Of a DNA stretch of 64,000 bases, positions 9,320-16,575 are shown in pieces. The notes beneath the pieces were generated by a model. It was not told where the DNA came from and did no database searches. It worked only from the letters and a program-made list of their open reading frames with translations. Where the stretch lies: assembly GCA_017305665.1 (NCBI GenBank), contig JAFKKH010000012.1:62001-126000 (forward strand), in the 5' to 3' direction. The stretch comes from Hyphomicrobiales bacterium. GTDB taxonomy: Bacteria; Pseudomonadota; Alphaproteobacteria; Rhizobiales; Xanthobacteraceae. A program made the translations under genes and the position numbers. The first letter of the stretch is position 1; every line of letters starts with the position of its first letter.

Positions 9320-10027
9320 GTGACGACTCCGTCGATTCAGCGCGTCAGCCGGCTTGATCTGACCGTCGGGCCTTGGCGCTGGTCGTTTGCCGAGGAGAAG
9401 CGGCGGGATATCGACGCCTACTTCGCCGAGCAGCGCGTCAAAACGCCGGCGTTGTGGAATGGGGTCGTCCTGCTCGGTCGCAACGCGACGTTCGCGAACG
9501 ATTGTTTTCGCGCGGACTATTTCGAGACCGATTTCGCGAGTTTTCTGGCCTGGCGGGACTGGGGATTTCCTGACAAGGCCGTCTTCAACGGCTTTGGCAT
9601 GGGCGCACTGCGCAGCAGCGACAGTGCGTTCGTGCTCGGGGAAATGTCCGCGAACACCGCGAACCCCGGACGTATCTATTTCCCGGCGGGAATGTCGGAT
9701 CCCTGCGACGTCAAAGATGGAGTGTTCGATCTCGCCGGCGGCATCATCCGCGAGGTCCGGGAAGAAACCGGCCTTGCGCGCTCCGAGTATCGTGCCGACC
9801 CGCATTGGTATTGCATTGATCAGGGTCCGCTGATTGCGATTATTCAACTCCTCGATGCCGATCTGCCCGGGACGGAGTTGCGCGCCCGGATCGAAGCCAA
9901 TCTCGCGGCCGAGACCTCGCCGGAACTGCGTGCGATCCATCTGGTGCGGAACCGGGCCGATTTTACGAAGGCCATGCCGGTCTATGTGACTGATTTTATT
10001 GACTACGCGGTGTCGGCGGCGATTTGA
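9320..10027 (+). CDS. Nudix-like hydrolase domain protein
   Basis: A 235-residue protein starting at a GTG seven bases after the binding-protein stop. The second half contains GGIIREVREETGL (about residues 139-151), the core of a Nudix box (R-E-x2-E-E-x-G), so metal-dependent cleavage of a nucleoside-diphosphate-linked compound is plausible. The glutamate normally found eight residues before this core is replaced by phenylalanine, so the box is incomplete. The first 100 residues are tryptophan-rich and not a standard Nudix part. Being in an importer operon, it may process the imported compound or an unrelated nucleotide. Function uncertain. Confidence 0.6.
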   Translation: MTTPSIQRVSRLDLTVGPWRWSFAEEKRRDIDAYFAEQRVKTPALWNGVVLLGRNATFANDCFRADYFETDFASFLAWRDWGFPDKAVFNGFGMGALRSSDSAFVLGEMSANTANPGRIYFPAGMSDPCDVKDGVFDLAGGIIREVREETGLARSEYRADPHWYCIDQGPLIAIIQLLDADLPGTELRARIEANLAAETSPELRAIHLVRNRADFTKAMPVYVTDFIDYAVSAAI

Positions 10028-10076
10028 CAGCAGCGGGCAAGCCCTGCTGTGCTATGGCCGAACCGGAGTTCGCCGC

Positions 10077-11093
10077 ATGAGCAAGACCAAGAGCCTTGTT
10101 GTCGCCGATCCAAGTATTTTCGTCGATCCGTTCCGGGTCGATGGCACAAAGCCGTTTCACCTCACCTCGTACGCGACCGCGGAGCGTGGCGGCATCGACA
10201 AGGACAAGGGTCAGGAGATCATCAAGGCTAACCGCGATCGCCTGAGCGATCTGCAGGAGAAGCTGTACGCGCACGACCGTTGGTCGCTGCTGCTGATCTT
10301 CCAGGGCATGGATGCCTCCGGCAAGGACAGCGCCATCGAGAGCGTATTCGACGGCGTCAATCCACAGGGGTGCGACGTGCATTCCTTTAAGCAGCCGTCA
10401 TCGGAGGAACTCGATCACGACTTCATGTGGCGTGCAGCAAAGCGGTTTCCCGAGCGCGGGCGCATCGGCATCTTCAACCGGTCCTACTACGAAGAGGTGC
10501 TCGTGGTGCGCGTGCATCCGGAGGTCCTGGCGAAGCAAAAGATCCCGCCAAAGCTGGTGACGAAGAATATCTGGCGCGAACGCTTCGAAGACATTTCCGC
10601 CTTCGAGCGTTTCCTCACCCGCAATGGCACTGTGGTGCTGAAATTCTTCCTCAACGTTTCGAAGGAGGAGCAGCGCCAGCGCTTTCTCGATCGCCTTGAA
10701 GAGCCGGCGAAGAACTGGAAGTTCTCGATGGGCGACGTTGCCGAGCGCGCGCTTTGGGACAAGTATCAGGCGGCCTATCAGGAGATGATCCGTTACACCG
10801 CGTCACGCGACGCGCCGTGGTACGTGGTGCCGGCCGACCACAAATGGTTTGCGCGCGCCGTGATCGGCTCGACCATCATTGGCGCATTGGAAAGCCTCGA
10901 TCTGCAATTCCCCAAGGTGGATACAAGCGAAGCGGGTGAGCTCGAGAAGACGCGAAAGGCGCTGTTGAGCGAGCGCAGGAGCGCAGTTTCCGGGCGCGCT
11001 GTGACGCAACCAACCACGAAGCCAGCCGCGCAACCGGTAACGAAGCCTGTCGCGAAGCCGGCAACGAAGCCAGTCGCCAAGCCAGCGCGCTGA
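10077..11093 (+). CDS. Polyphosphate kinase 2 family protein (polyphosphate:nucleotide phosphotransferase)
   Basis: A 338-residue cytosolic enzyme. The PPK2 core spans about residues 50-290: Walker A-like GMDASGKDSAIES, the lid-like segment HSFKQPSSEELDHDF, and GIFNRSYYEEVLVVRVHPE as the Walker B/lid region. These are typical of single-domain PPK2 proteins that phosphorylate AMP or ADP using polyphosphate. The tail after residue 300 is a low-complexity Lys/Pro/Ala/Thr repeat (TKPVAKPATKPVAKPAR), absent from most relatives, basic and probably disordered; it might bind polyphosphate. Start ATG chosen because the preceding in-frame codons read into the previous gene's stop region. It is monocistronic. 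Confidence 0.9.
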   Translation: MSKTKSLVVADPSIFVDPFRVDGTKPFHLTSYATAERGGIDKDKGQEIIKANRDRLSDLQEKLYAHDRWSLLLIFQGMDASGKDSAIESVFDGVNPQGCDVHSFKQPSSEELDHDFMWRAAKRFPERGRIGIFNRSYYEEVLVVRVHPEVLAKQKIPPKLVTKNIWRERFEDISAFERFLTRNGTVVLKFFLNVSKEEQRQRFLDRLEEPAKNWKFSMGDVAERALWDKYQAAYQEMIRYTASRDAPWYVVPADHKWFARAVIGSTIIGALESLDLQFPKVDTSEAGELEKTRKALLSERRSAVSGRAVTQPTTKPAAQPVTKPVAKPATKPVAKPAR

Positions 11094-11094
11094 G

Positions 11095-11405
11095 CGGCCT
11101 TTCGCTGCGTATAGCCGGGTGGCGGTCTGAAAGCCCTTGAGTGCATGCGCGCGTGCAAACCAACCTGTCGGAGAGCGAGGGCCGCGACTATCAACCGCCT
11201 CGGTCAGCAGGATTTGTCCGGCGGCCGCGGCGGCCTGCGCCCGTGCCGCGGTGTTCACCACGGTGCCGATCGCGGTGATGTCGGTATGCGAGTGGCCGAA
11301 TTCACCAAAGCTCAGTTGGCCGCAATCGATGCCGATGCCGATGTTCTGCCCGGAGGCTTTGGGCAGCGTTTGTCCGATGTCGTTCCATCGCGCCTGTATC
11401 CGGCG
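11095..11405 (-). pseudogene. Remnant of a class III adenylate/guanylate cyclase catalytic domain
   Basis: Read on the minus strand, this stretch encodes IGIDCGQLSFGEFGHS, then TDITAIGTVVNTAARAQAAA, AGQILLTEAV and finally ALKGFQTATRLYAA. That order matches the second half of class III cyclase domains (GIHxG..GNIG, YTxIGxxVNxAARL, GxILxSE, LKGxxxPVxVY). The first half, with the metal-binding aspartates, is absent: the frame further upstream reads into sequence without cyclase motifs, and no other frame supplies it. The frame also runs without a stop into the antisense of the polyphosphate kinase gene. It is therefore a truncated relic, not a working gene. ICGxGH-type changes (GEFGHSHTD) are consistent with decay. 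Confidence 0.7.
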
Positions 11406-11642
11406 CGCCGGCGCGCCGCGCCCGGCTGGCGTGATCCCGAGACAATCAGAGGCTTGGGCTGCCGACGAGGGCGGGAACTTTCCGGACGCGGCAGGCAAGG
11501 CAGGGACGGTGGGTCTCTGGGGAGCTATCTTTTGGCATTGCGATTCCACGGCATTTCCGTCTAAAACCCTTGCTGGAGGGTGTCTCCGGCAACGAACCGT
11601 CAACGGTTTGGGTCGAGAATCGCCGCTTCAAAGGGTTCGGCA
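11406..11642. other. Non-coding stretch between the cyclase remnant and the leu leader
   Basis: No gene is supported on either strand. It presumably carries eroded cyclase DNA at its left end and the promoter of the leuA transcript at its right. I could not pick a convincing -35/-10 pair. Confidence 0.35.
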
Positions 11643-11771
11643 ATGCTGATTCGCAGCGAAATCGCGGGAATTGACGGGACTGGGGCGCTGGCCGCCGGTC
11701 GCCGTGCGATTCCGGCTGCGTCCCTGCCCACCCTGCTGCTTGGCGGGCTTCTGCTTCTTATTGGCCCCTGA
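11643..11771 (+). CDS. Probable leucine-rich leader peptide of leuA (attenuator)
   Basis: A 42-codon reading frame ending in TLLLGGLLLLIGP and a stop, with seven leucine codons (CTG, CTT) among the final 13 before the stop. It ends 99 bases before leuA, and its stop codon lies inside a stem-loop (11765-11807). This is the arrangement of a leucine-sensing transcription attenuator: ribosome stalling on leucine codons would choose between alternative RNA folds. The exact start is uncertain: the ATG at 11643 has only a weak upstream purine stretch, and the frame is open further upstream to 11580. leu-type attenuation before leuA has been proposed for alphaproteobacteria by comparative genomics. 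The call here rests on the sequence pattern. Confidence 0.6.
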   Translation: MLIRSEIAGIDGTGALAAGRRAIPAASLPTLLLGGLLLLIGP

Positions 11772-11849
11772 GCGCCGTCTGGGCAGTTGTGCCTGGGCAC
11801 TCAGGGGAACGCAGGATCACCAGAACCCCTTCGAGCGCCCGTGGGGCGC
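11765..11849 (+). promoter_or_regulatory. leuA leader stem-loops (candidate attenuator)
   Basis: CCCCTGAG (11765-11772, overlapping the leader peptide stop) pairs with CTCAGGGG (11800-11807); inside it, GCC (11774-11776) can pair with GGC (11796-11798), or GGGCA with TGCCT. A second hairpin, GCGCCC-GTG-GGGCGC, spans 11835-11849, 21 bases before the leuA start. Neither is followed by a T-run, so the mechanism may be translational or Rho-linked rather than an intrinsic terminator. Confidence 0.5.
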
Positions 11850-11870
11850 ATTGACCAGAGGACCTTTCCC

Positions 11871-13433
11871 ATGACCACCGCGAACAAGTCCGACAAGGAC
11901 CGCGTCATCATTTTCGACACCACGTTGCGCGACGGCGAGCAGTGCCCCGGCGCCACCATGACCTTCGAGGAGAAACTCGAGGTCGCCGAGATGCTCGACG
12001 ATATGGGTGTCGACGTCATCGAGGCCGGCTTCCCGATCACCTCGGAAGGCGACTTCCAGGCGGTGAGCGAGATCGCCCGCCGTTCCAAGAACTCGGTTAT
12101 CGCCGGCCTGTCGCGCGCTCATCCGAAGGACATCGACCGCTGCGCCGAGGCGGTGAAGTTCGCCAAGCGCGGACGCGTCCATACGGTGATCGCGACCTCG
12201 CCGCTGCACATGCGCGTCAAGCTCAACATGACGCCGGAGCAGGTGATCGAAACCTCGATCGCCAACGTCGCCCGCGCCCGCAACCAGATCGACGATGTCG
12301 AATGGTCGGCCGAGGACGGCACCCGCAGCGAGATGGATTTTCTCTGCCGCATCGTCGAGGCCGTCATCAAGGCGGGCGCGACCACGGTGAACATTCCCGA
12401 CACCGTCGGCTACACCATCCCGCAGGAATACACCGACTTCATGCGCACGCTGATCGAGCGGGTGCCGAATTCGGACAAGGCGGTGTTCTCCGTGCATTGT
12501 CATAACGACCTCGGCATGGCGGTTGCCAACTCGTTGGCTGGTATCGCCGGCGGCGCGCGGCAGGTCGAATGCACCGTCAACGGCATCGGCGAGCGTGCCG
12601 GCAATGCCGCGCTCGAAGAGATCGTGATGGCGATCAATGTGCGGAACGACAAATTCCCGTACTGGAACAAGATCGACACCACCATGCTGACTCGCGCCTC
12701 GAAACTCGTGTCGGCGGCGACCTCGTTCCCGGTGCAGTATAACAAGGCAATCGTCGGCCGGAACGCCTTTGCGCATGAGAGCGGCATCCATCAGGACGGC
12801 GTGCTCAAGGATGCCTCGACCTACGAGATCATGCGGCCAGAGATGGTCGGCCTGAAGCAGTCGTCGCTGGTGCTCGGCAAGCATTCGGGTCGTCACGCGT
12901 TCATCCACAAGCTGGAAGAGCTGGGCTACAAGCTCGGCCAGAACCAGCTGGAGGATGCGTTCGCGCGGATGAAGGCGCTCGCCGACCGTAAGAAGGATAT
13001 CTATGACGAGGACATCGTCGCGCTGGTCGACGAAGAGATGGCCGCGTCGCACGACCGCATCAAGCTGGCGTCGCTGACCGTGATCGCGGGTACCCATGGG
13101 CCGCAGCGCGCGACCATGAAGCTCACGGTCGACGGCCAGACCAAGATCGAGGAAGCCGAAGGCAACGGACCGGTCGATGCCGTGTTCAACTGCATCAAGC
13201 GGCTGGTGCCGCACGAGGCCAAGCTGGAGTTGTATCAGGTGCACGCAGTGACCCAGGGCACCGACGCGCAGGCAGAAGTGTCCGTGCGCCTCAGCCAGGA
13301 CGGCCGCGCGATGACATCGAAGGCGGCCGATCCGGATACGCTGGTAGCGTCCGCCAAGGCCTATCTCGGCGCGCTCAACAAGATCGTGATGAAGCATCAG
13401 CGCGACGTGCCCTCGGCCGCCGTCGCAAGCTGA
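11871..13433 (+). CDS. leuA: 2-Isopropylmalate synthase
   Basis: A 520-residue cytosolic enzyme catalysing the first committed step of leucine synthesis, condensing acetyl-CoA with 2-oxoisovalerate. The catalytic TIM barrel starts with FDTTLRDGEQCPGATM, and metal-binding HCHNDLGMAVANSLAG follows in the middle; GRNAFAHESGIHQDGVLK lies in the linker. The C-terminal LeuA dimer domain (from about residue 395) is the leucine-feedback domain. Start ATG was chosen to give MTTANKSDKDRVIIFDTTLRDG; an in-frame ATG at 11787 falls within the leader stem-loop and would add a non-homologous extension. Regulation is probably by feedback and by the leucine-rich leader upstream. A UUCG-loop terminator follows. 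Confidence 0.97.
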   Translation: MTTANKSDKDRVIIFDTTLRDGEQCPGATMTFEEKLEVAEMLDDMGVDVIEAGFPITSEGDFQAVSEIARRSKNSVIAGLSRAHPKDIDRCAEAVKFAKRGRVHTVIATSPLHMRVKLNMTPEQVIETSIANVARARNQIDDVEWSAEDGTRSEMDFLCRIVEAVIKAGATTVNIPDTVGYTIPQEYTDFMRTLIERVPNSDKAVFSVHCHNDLGMAVANSLAGIAGGARQVECTVNGIGERAGNAALEEIVMAINVRNDKFPYWNKIDTTMLTRASKLVSAATSFPVQYNKAIVGRNAFAHESGIHQDGVLKDASTYEIMRPEMVGLKQSSLVLGKHSGRHAFIHKLEELGYKLGQNQLEDAFARMKALADRKKDIYDEDIVALVDEEMAASHDRIKLASLTVIAGTHGPQRATMKLTVDGQTKIEEAEGNGPVDAVFNCIKRLVPHEAKLELYQVHAVTQGTDAQAEVSVRLSQDGRAMTSKAADPDTLVASAKAYLGALNKIVMKHQRDVPSAAVAS

Positions 13434-13455
13434 TTGCTTTCGTCCTGACAGGATC

Positions 13456-13485
13456 AAGCGCGGTGCTTCGGCGCCGCGCTTTTTC
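13456..13485 (+). terminator. Rho-independent terminator after leuA
   Basis: AAGCGCGGTGC pairs with GCGCCGCGCTT (one T-G pair) around a TTCG tetraloop, followed by TTT. Confidence 0.85.
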
Positions 13486-13624
13486 GTTGTTGAGATGAAA
13501 TGAGCCGGGAAGGCCACCAATTGGAACGATTTTCCAATCCGCCTTCGGTTCGCAGATATATTTGGGAATTCTGACAAGCCTGTTGCGGATATCGTCCGGC
13601 CGGACAACCGGCGGGACTGATCTG

Positions 13625-14647
13625 ATGTCTGCTTCGTCTTTCGATCTGGAAACCCTCGCGCCCAAACATCAGGGCGGGGCGCTCGCTGCCAGTGCCTTGC
13701 TGCGCCGGGTCGATCTGACGACGCTGCGGCTGTTCATCGCCATCTGCGAGGAAAAGAACCTGACGCGCGCGGCGTCGCGCGAAGGCATAGCTGCCTCCGC
13801 CGTCAGCAAGCGCTTGCACGATTTCGAAGCCACGTTCGGTGTCACGCTGTTCGCGCGCCTCTCCAAGGGCATGGCGCTGACCCCGGCGGGCGAGGCGCTG
13901 CTGCACCACGCCCGCGTGACGCTGCTGAATGTCGAGAAGATCGCCGTCGAGCTTGCGGAATATTCCAACGGCGTTCGCGGCCATGTCCGCATGCTGGCTA
14001 ACCTCTCGGCCATCGTGCAGTTCCTGCCCGAGGATCTGTCGCAGTTTTTCGGCGCCCATGGATTGTTGAGAGTCGATCTTCAGGAACGCGCCAGCGGCGC
14101 GGTGATCAAGGGGGTCGAGGAGGGCGCTGCCGAGATAGGCATTTGCTCGGGTGAGGCGGAAACCCGCAGCCTCGAGACCTTCCACTATCGGCACGACGAT
14201 CTCGTAGTCGTCGTGCGGGCCGATCATCCGTTGGCCGCGCGCAAGCGCGTCGGTTTCGCCGACACGCTCCATTTCGACCACGTTGGACTCCATGCCGCGA
14301 GTTCGATCTATTTGCGAACGCAATATGCCGCCGCGCAGGCCGGGAAGTCGCTGCGCCTGCGAATCCATGTCCCGGGCTTCGACGCGGTCTGCCGGATGGT
14401 GCAGGCCGATATGGGCGTCGGTCTCATTCCGGACCGCGCGTTCAACGTAATCGGCAAGGGGATGAACCTGAAAGCCATCCCGCTGACCGATGTCTGGGCG
14501 AGACGCGATCTCAGGATCGTCGTTCGTCACGCCGGCAGCCTCTCTTCGACCGGCCGGCTGATGTTGAATCATCTTCGTGCCGCCGAGCCGCTACCCGATA
14601 ACCGCACCACCGCAGGCTTCGCCCGTTCGCGCATGGCGAACGCTTAG
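13625..14647 (+). CDS. LysR family transcriptional regulator
   Basis: A 340-residue regulator. The winged helix-turn-helix lies at about residues 34-95 (LTTLRLFIAICEEKNLTRAASREG, then AASAVSKRLHDFEATFGVTLF), preceded by an unusually long N-terminal extension of about 30 residues. The rest is a LysR substrate-binding domain. A closer start at the codons just before VDLTTLRLF has no ATG/GTG, so the ATG at 13625 is the best visible start; another ATG at 13562 lies further upstream. It lies directly upstream of the TRAP transporter genes on the same strand and is the obvious candidate for their regulator, probably responding to the transported acid. No T-N11-A site was confirmed. Confidence 0.88.
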   Translation: MSASSFDLETLAPKHQGGALAASALLRRVDLTTLRLFIAICEEKNLTRAASREGIAASAVSKRLHDFEATFGVTLFARLSKGMALTPAGEALLHHARVTLLNVEKIAVELAEYSNGVRGHVRMLANLSAIVQFLPEDLSQFFGAHGLLRVDLQERASGAVIKGVEEGAAEIGICSGEAETRSLETFHYRHDDLVVVVRADHPLAARKRVGFADTLHFDHVGLHAASSIYLRTQYAAAQAGKSLRLRIHVPGFDAVCRMVQADMGVGLIPDRAFNVIGKGMNLKAIPLTDVWARRDLRIVVRHAGSLSSTGRLMLNHLRAAEPLPDNRTTAGFARSRMANA

Positions 14648-14867
14648 TTCGGGGATCGTGACTGGCGGGGCGGGTTTTTCTGTTGCTCAGTCCGACCGGC
14701 GAACGGCCGCCGGATGCCACGATGCCGCATTCTGCGGGGTACTCGAATTTGCTAGGGCTATCCGTTCGCAAGGGGTGAGGAGCCTCAGCGGTCGGTCGTC
14801 TATTGGTTCGCCCCGGCGGATCGTGGATGGGCGTTGGCCGTTCCGAGGCAAGAAAATTGGAGGAAAC

Positions 14868-15872
14868 ATGCGCAAGATCATTCTCGCGGCTGCGTCAGTC
14901 GCCGCGTTCGCCCTGGCTGGGCCGGCGTTCGCTGACGATCCGATCGTCATCAAGTTCAGTCACGTCGTTGCCCCGAATACGCCGAAGGGCCTCGCCGCGC
15001 TGAAATTCAAGGAACTCGCCGAGAAGTACACCAACGGCAAGGTCAAGGTTGAGGTCTATCCCAACTCGCAGCTCTACAAAGACAAGGAAGAGCTCGAGGC
15101 GCTGCAGCTCGGCGCCGTCCAGATGTTGGCGCCCTCGAACGCCAAGTTCGGACCGATCGGGGTCAAGCAGTTCGAGGTGTTCGATCTGCCCTATATCCTG
15201 CCTGACCTGAAGACGCTGCGCAAAGTCACCGAGGGGCCGCTGGGCGCCAAGCTGCTCAAGCTGCTCGATTCCAAGGGCATGACCGGTCTTGCCTATTGGG
15301 ACAATGGCTTCAAGCAGATGAGCTCCAACAGGAAGCTCGTCACGCCAGCCGACTACAAGGGACAGAAGTTCCGGATTCAGTCGTCGAAGGTGCTGGATGC
15401 CCAGTTCCGCTCGCTGGGCGCGATCCCGCAGGTGATGGCGTTCTCGGAAGTCTATCAGGCGCTGCAGACGGGCGTGGTCGACGGCCAGGAGAACACCTGG
15501 TCGAACATCTACACCCAGAAGATGCACGAAGTGCAGAAGTACATCACCAACACCGACCACGGCTATATCGGCTATGTGGTGGTCGTGAACAAGAAGTTCT
15601 GGGATGGTCTGCCGGCCGATATCCGTGCCGAATGCGAAAAGGCGATGAAGGAAGCCACCGAATACGGCAACGGTCAGTCGGCCACGGAGAACGAGCAGGC
15701 TCTCGAGGAAATCAAGAAGTCGGGCAAGACCGAGATCATCACGCTCACGAAAGAGCAGGATGAAGCCATGCGCAAGGCCCTGATGCCTGTCTACAAGGAC
15801 GTGGCGAAGCGTGTCGGTCAGCCGCTAATCGACGAATTCCTCAAAGAGACCGGCCGCGAGCCGGTTAACTGA
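14868..15872 (+). CDS. dctP: TRAP transporter substrate-binding protein, DctP family
   Basis: A 334-residue periplasmic protein with a signal peptide of 22 residues (MRKIILAAASVAAFALAGPAFA). The mature protein begins DDPIVIKFSHVVAPNTPKG, and carries the DctP landmarks KYTNGKVKVEVYPNSQLYKD, KFRIQSSKVLDAQFRSLGA (with the carboxylate-binding arginine) and GVVDGQENTWSNIY. It should capture an organic acid, probably a C4-dicarboxylate or keto acid, for the DctQ/DctM membrane proteins that follow. GGAGG lies three bases before AAACATG. A terminator at 15880 separates it from dctQ and probably raises its level relative to the membrane subunits. Confidence 0.93.
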   Translation: MRKIILAAASVAAFALAGPAFADDPIVIKFSHVVAPNTPKGLAALKFKELAEKYTNGKVKVEVYPNSQLYKDKEELEALQLGAVQMLAPSNAKFGPIGVKQFEVFDLPYILPDLKTLRKVTEGPLGAKLLKLLDSKGMTGLAYWDNGFKQMSSNRKLVTPADYKGQKFRIQSSKVLDAQFRSLGAIPQVMAFSEVYQALQTGVVDGQENTWSNIYTQKMHEVQKYITNTDHGYIGYVVVVNKKFWDGLPADIRAECEKAMKEATEYGNGQSATENEQALEEIKKSGKTEIITLTKEQDEAMRKALMPVYKDVAKRVGQPLIDEFLKETGREPVN

Positions 15873-15879
15873 AAACCGG

Positions 15880-15911
15880 CGGCCTCCGGACAACTCCGGA
15901 GGCCGTTTTTT
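15880..15911 (+). terminator. Terminator/attenuator between dctP and dctQ
   Basis: CGGCCTCCGGA and TCCGGAGGCCG form a perfect 11-base-pair stem with a CAAC loop, followed by six T. It lies inside the TRAP operon, so partial read-through is expected. Confidence 0.85.
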
Positions 15912-15987
15912 CGCTCCGGATGCCGGCTCTCACGACCGAAGGAGCGTTCGAGATTGTGCCGCTGTCGTTCGATGGCGGCTGCTTGTT

Positions 15988-16575
15988 ATGGGGGACCTGA
16001 TGTTCTTGCGCATCCTCGACCGGCTCGAGGAGATCCTGATCGCGACGCTGATGGCGGCCGCGACAGTGATCATCTTCATCGCCGTCGTGCACCGCTATCT
16101 TCTCGGCGTCTCGTTTTTGTACCCGATCCTGTTTCCCATCGATCTGTCGTGGGCGCAGGAACTGTGCATCTACATGTTCGTCTGGGTCGCGAAATTCGGT
16201 GCCGCGTATGGCGTGCGGACCGGCATCCATGTCGGCGTCGACGTCCTCGTCAATAAGCTGAAATCGCCGTGGCGGAACATCGTTGTGATGTTCGGCCTGC
16301 TGTGCGGCGCGTTCTTCACCGCCGTGATCGGCACCATGGGTGCCAAGTTCGTCTACGGACTGTCCTTCACCGACCAGGTTACCCCCGACATGGAGGTGCC
16401 GAGCTGGATCGTTTACCTCTGCATTCCGCTTGGTTCCTATCTCATGTGTTTCCGTTTCCTTCAGGTCGCCTGGTCGTATTGGCGCACCGGTGAGCTGCCG
16501 CATCACGATCACGCGCACGTCGAAGGAGTCGATGTCGAAGAACCGGGCATCGGCGCCGCGGAGGTGACGCGATGA
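15988..16575 (+). CDS. dctQ: TRAP transporter small permease, DctQ family
   Basis: A protein of up to 195 residues with four predicted membrane segments (for example LIATLMAAATVIIFIAVVHRYLL after a short N-terminus, and IVVMFGLLCGAFFTAVIGTMG). The conserved W-A-Q-E-L motif (SWAQELCIYMFVWVAKFGAA) of DctQ proteins is present. Two starts are possible: ATG at 15988, or ATG at 16000, which has GGGGGA four bases upstream and gives MFLRILDRLEE; the latter may be the real one. The C-terminus ends in an acidic cytoplasmic tail. It overlaps dctM by four bases. Confidence 0.9.
   Translation: MGDLMFLRILDRLEEILIATLMAAATVIIFIAVVHRYLLGVSFLYPILFPIDLSWAQELCIYMFVWVAKFGAAYGVRTGIHVGVDVLVNKLKSPWRNIVVMFGLLCGAFFTAVIGTMGAKFVYGLSFTDQVTPDMEVPSWIVYLCIPLGSYLMCFRFLQVAWSYWRTGELPHHDHAHVEGVDVEEPGIGAAEVTR

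Noticed and set aside
10803-11094. Extension of the cyclase-like minus frame into the polyphosphate kinase gene
   Set aside because: Only the part right of 11095 matches cyclases; the extension reads as Trp/Leu/Arg repeats from the antisense of the Lys/Pro tail.
11817-13607. 596-codon minus-strand frame opposite leuA
   Set aside because: Antisense shadow of leuA with low-complexity His/Arg/Asp-rich translation and no domain.
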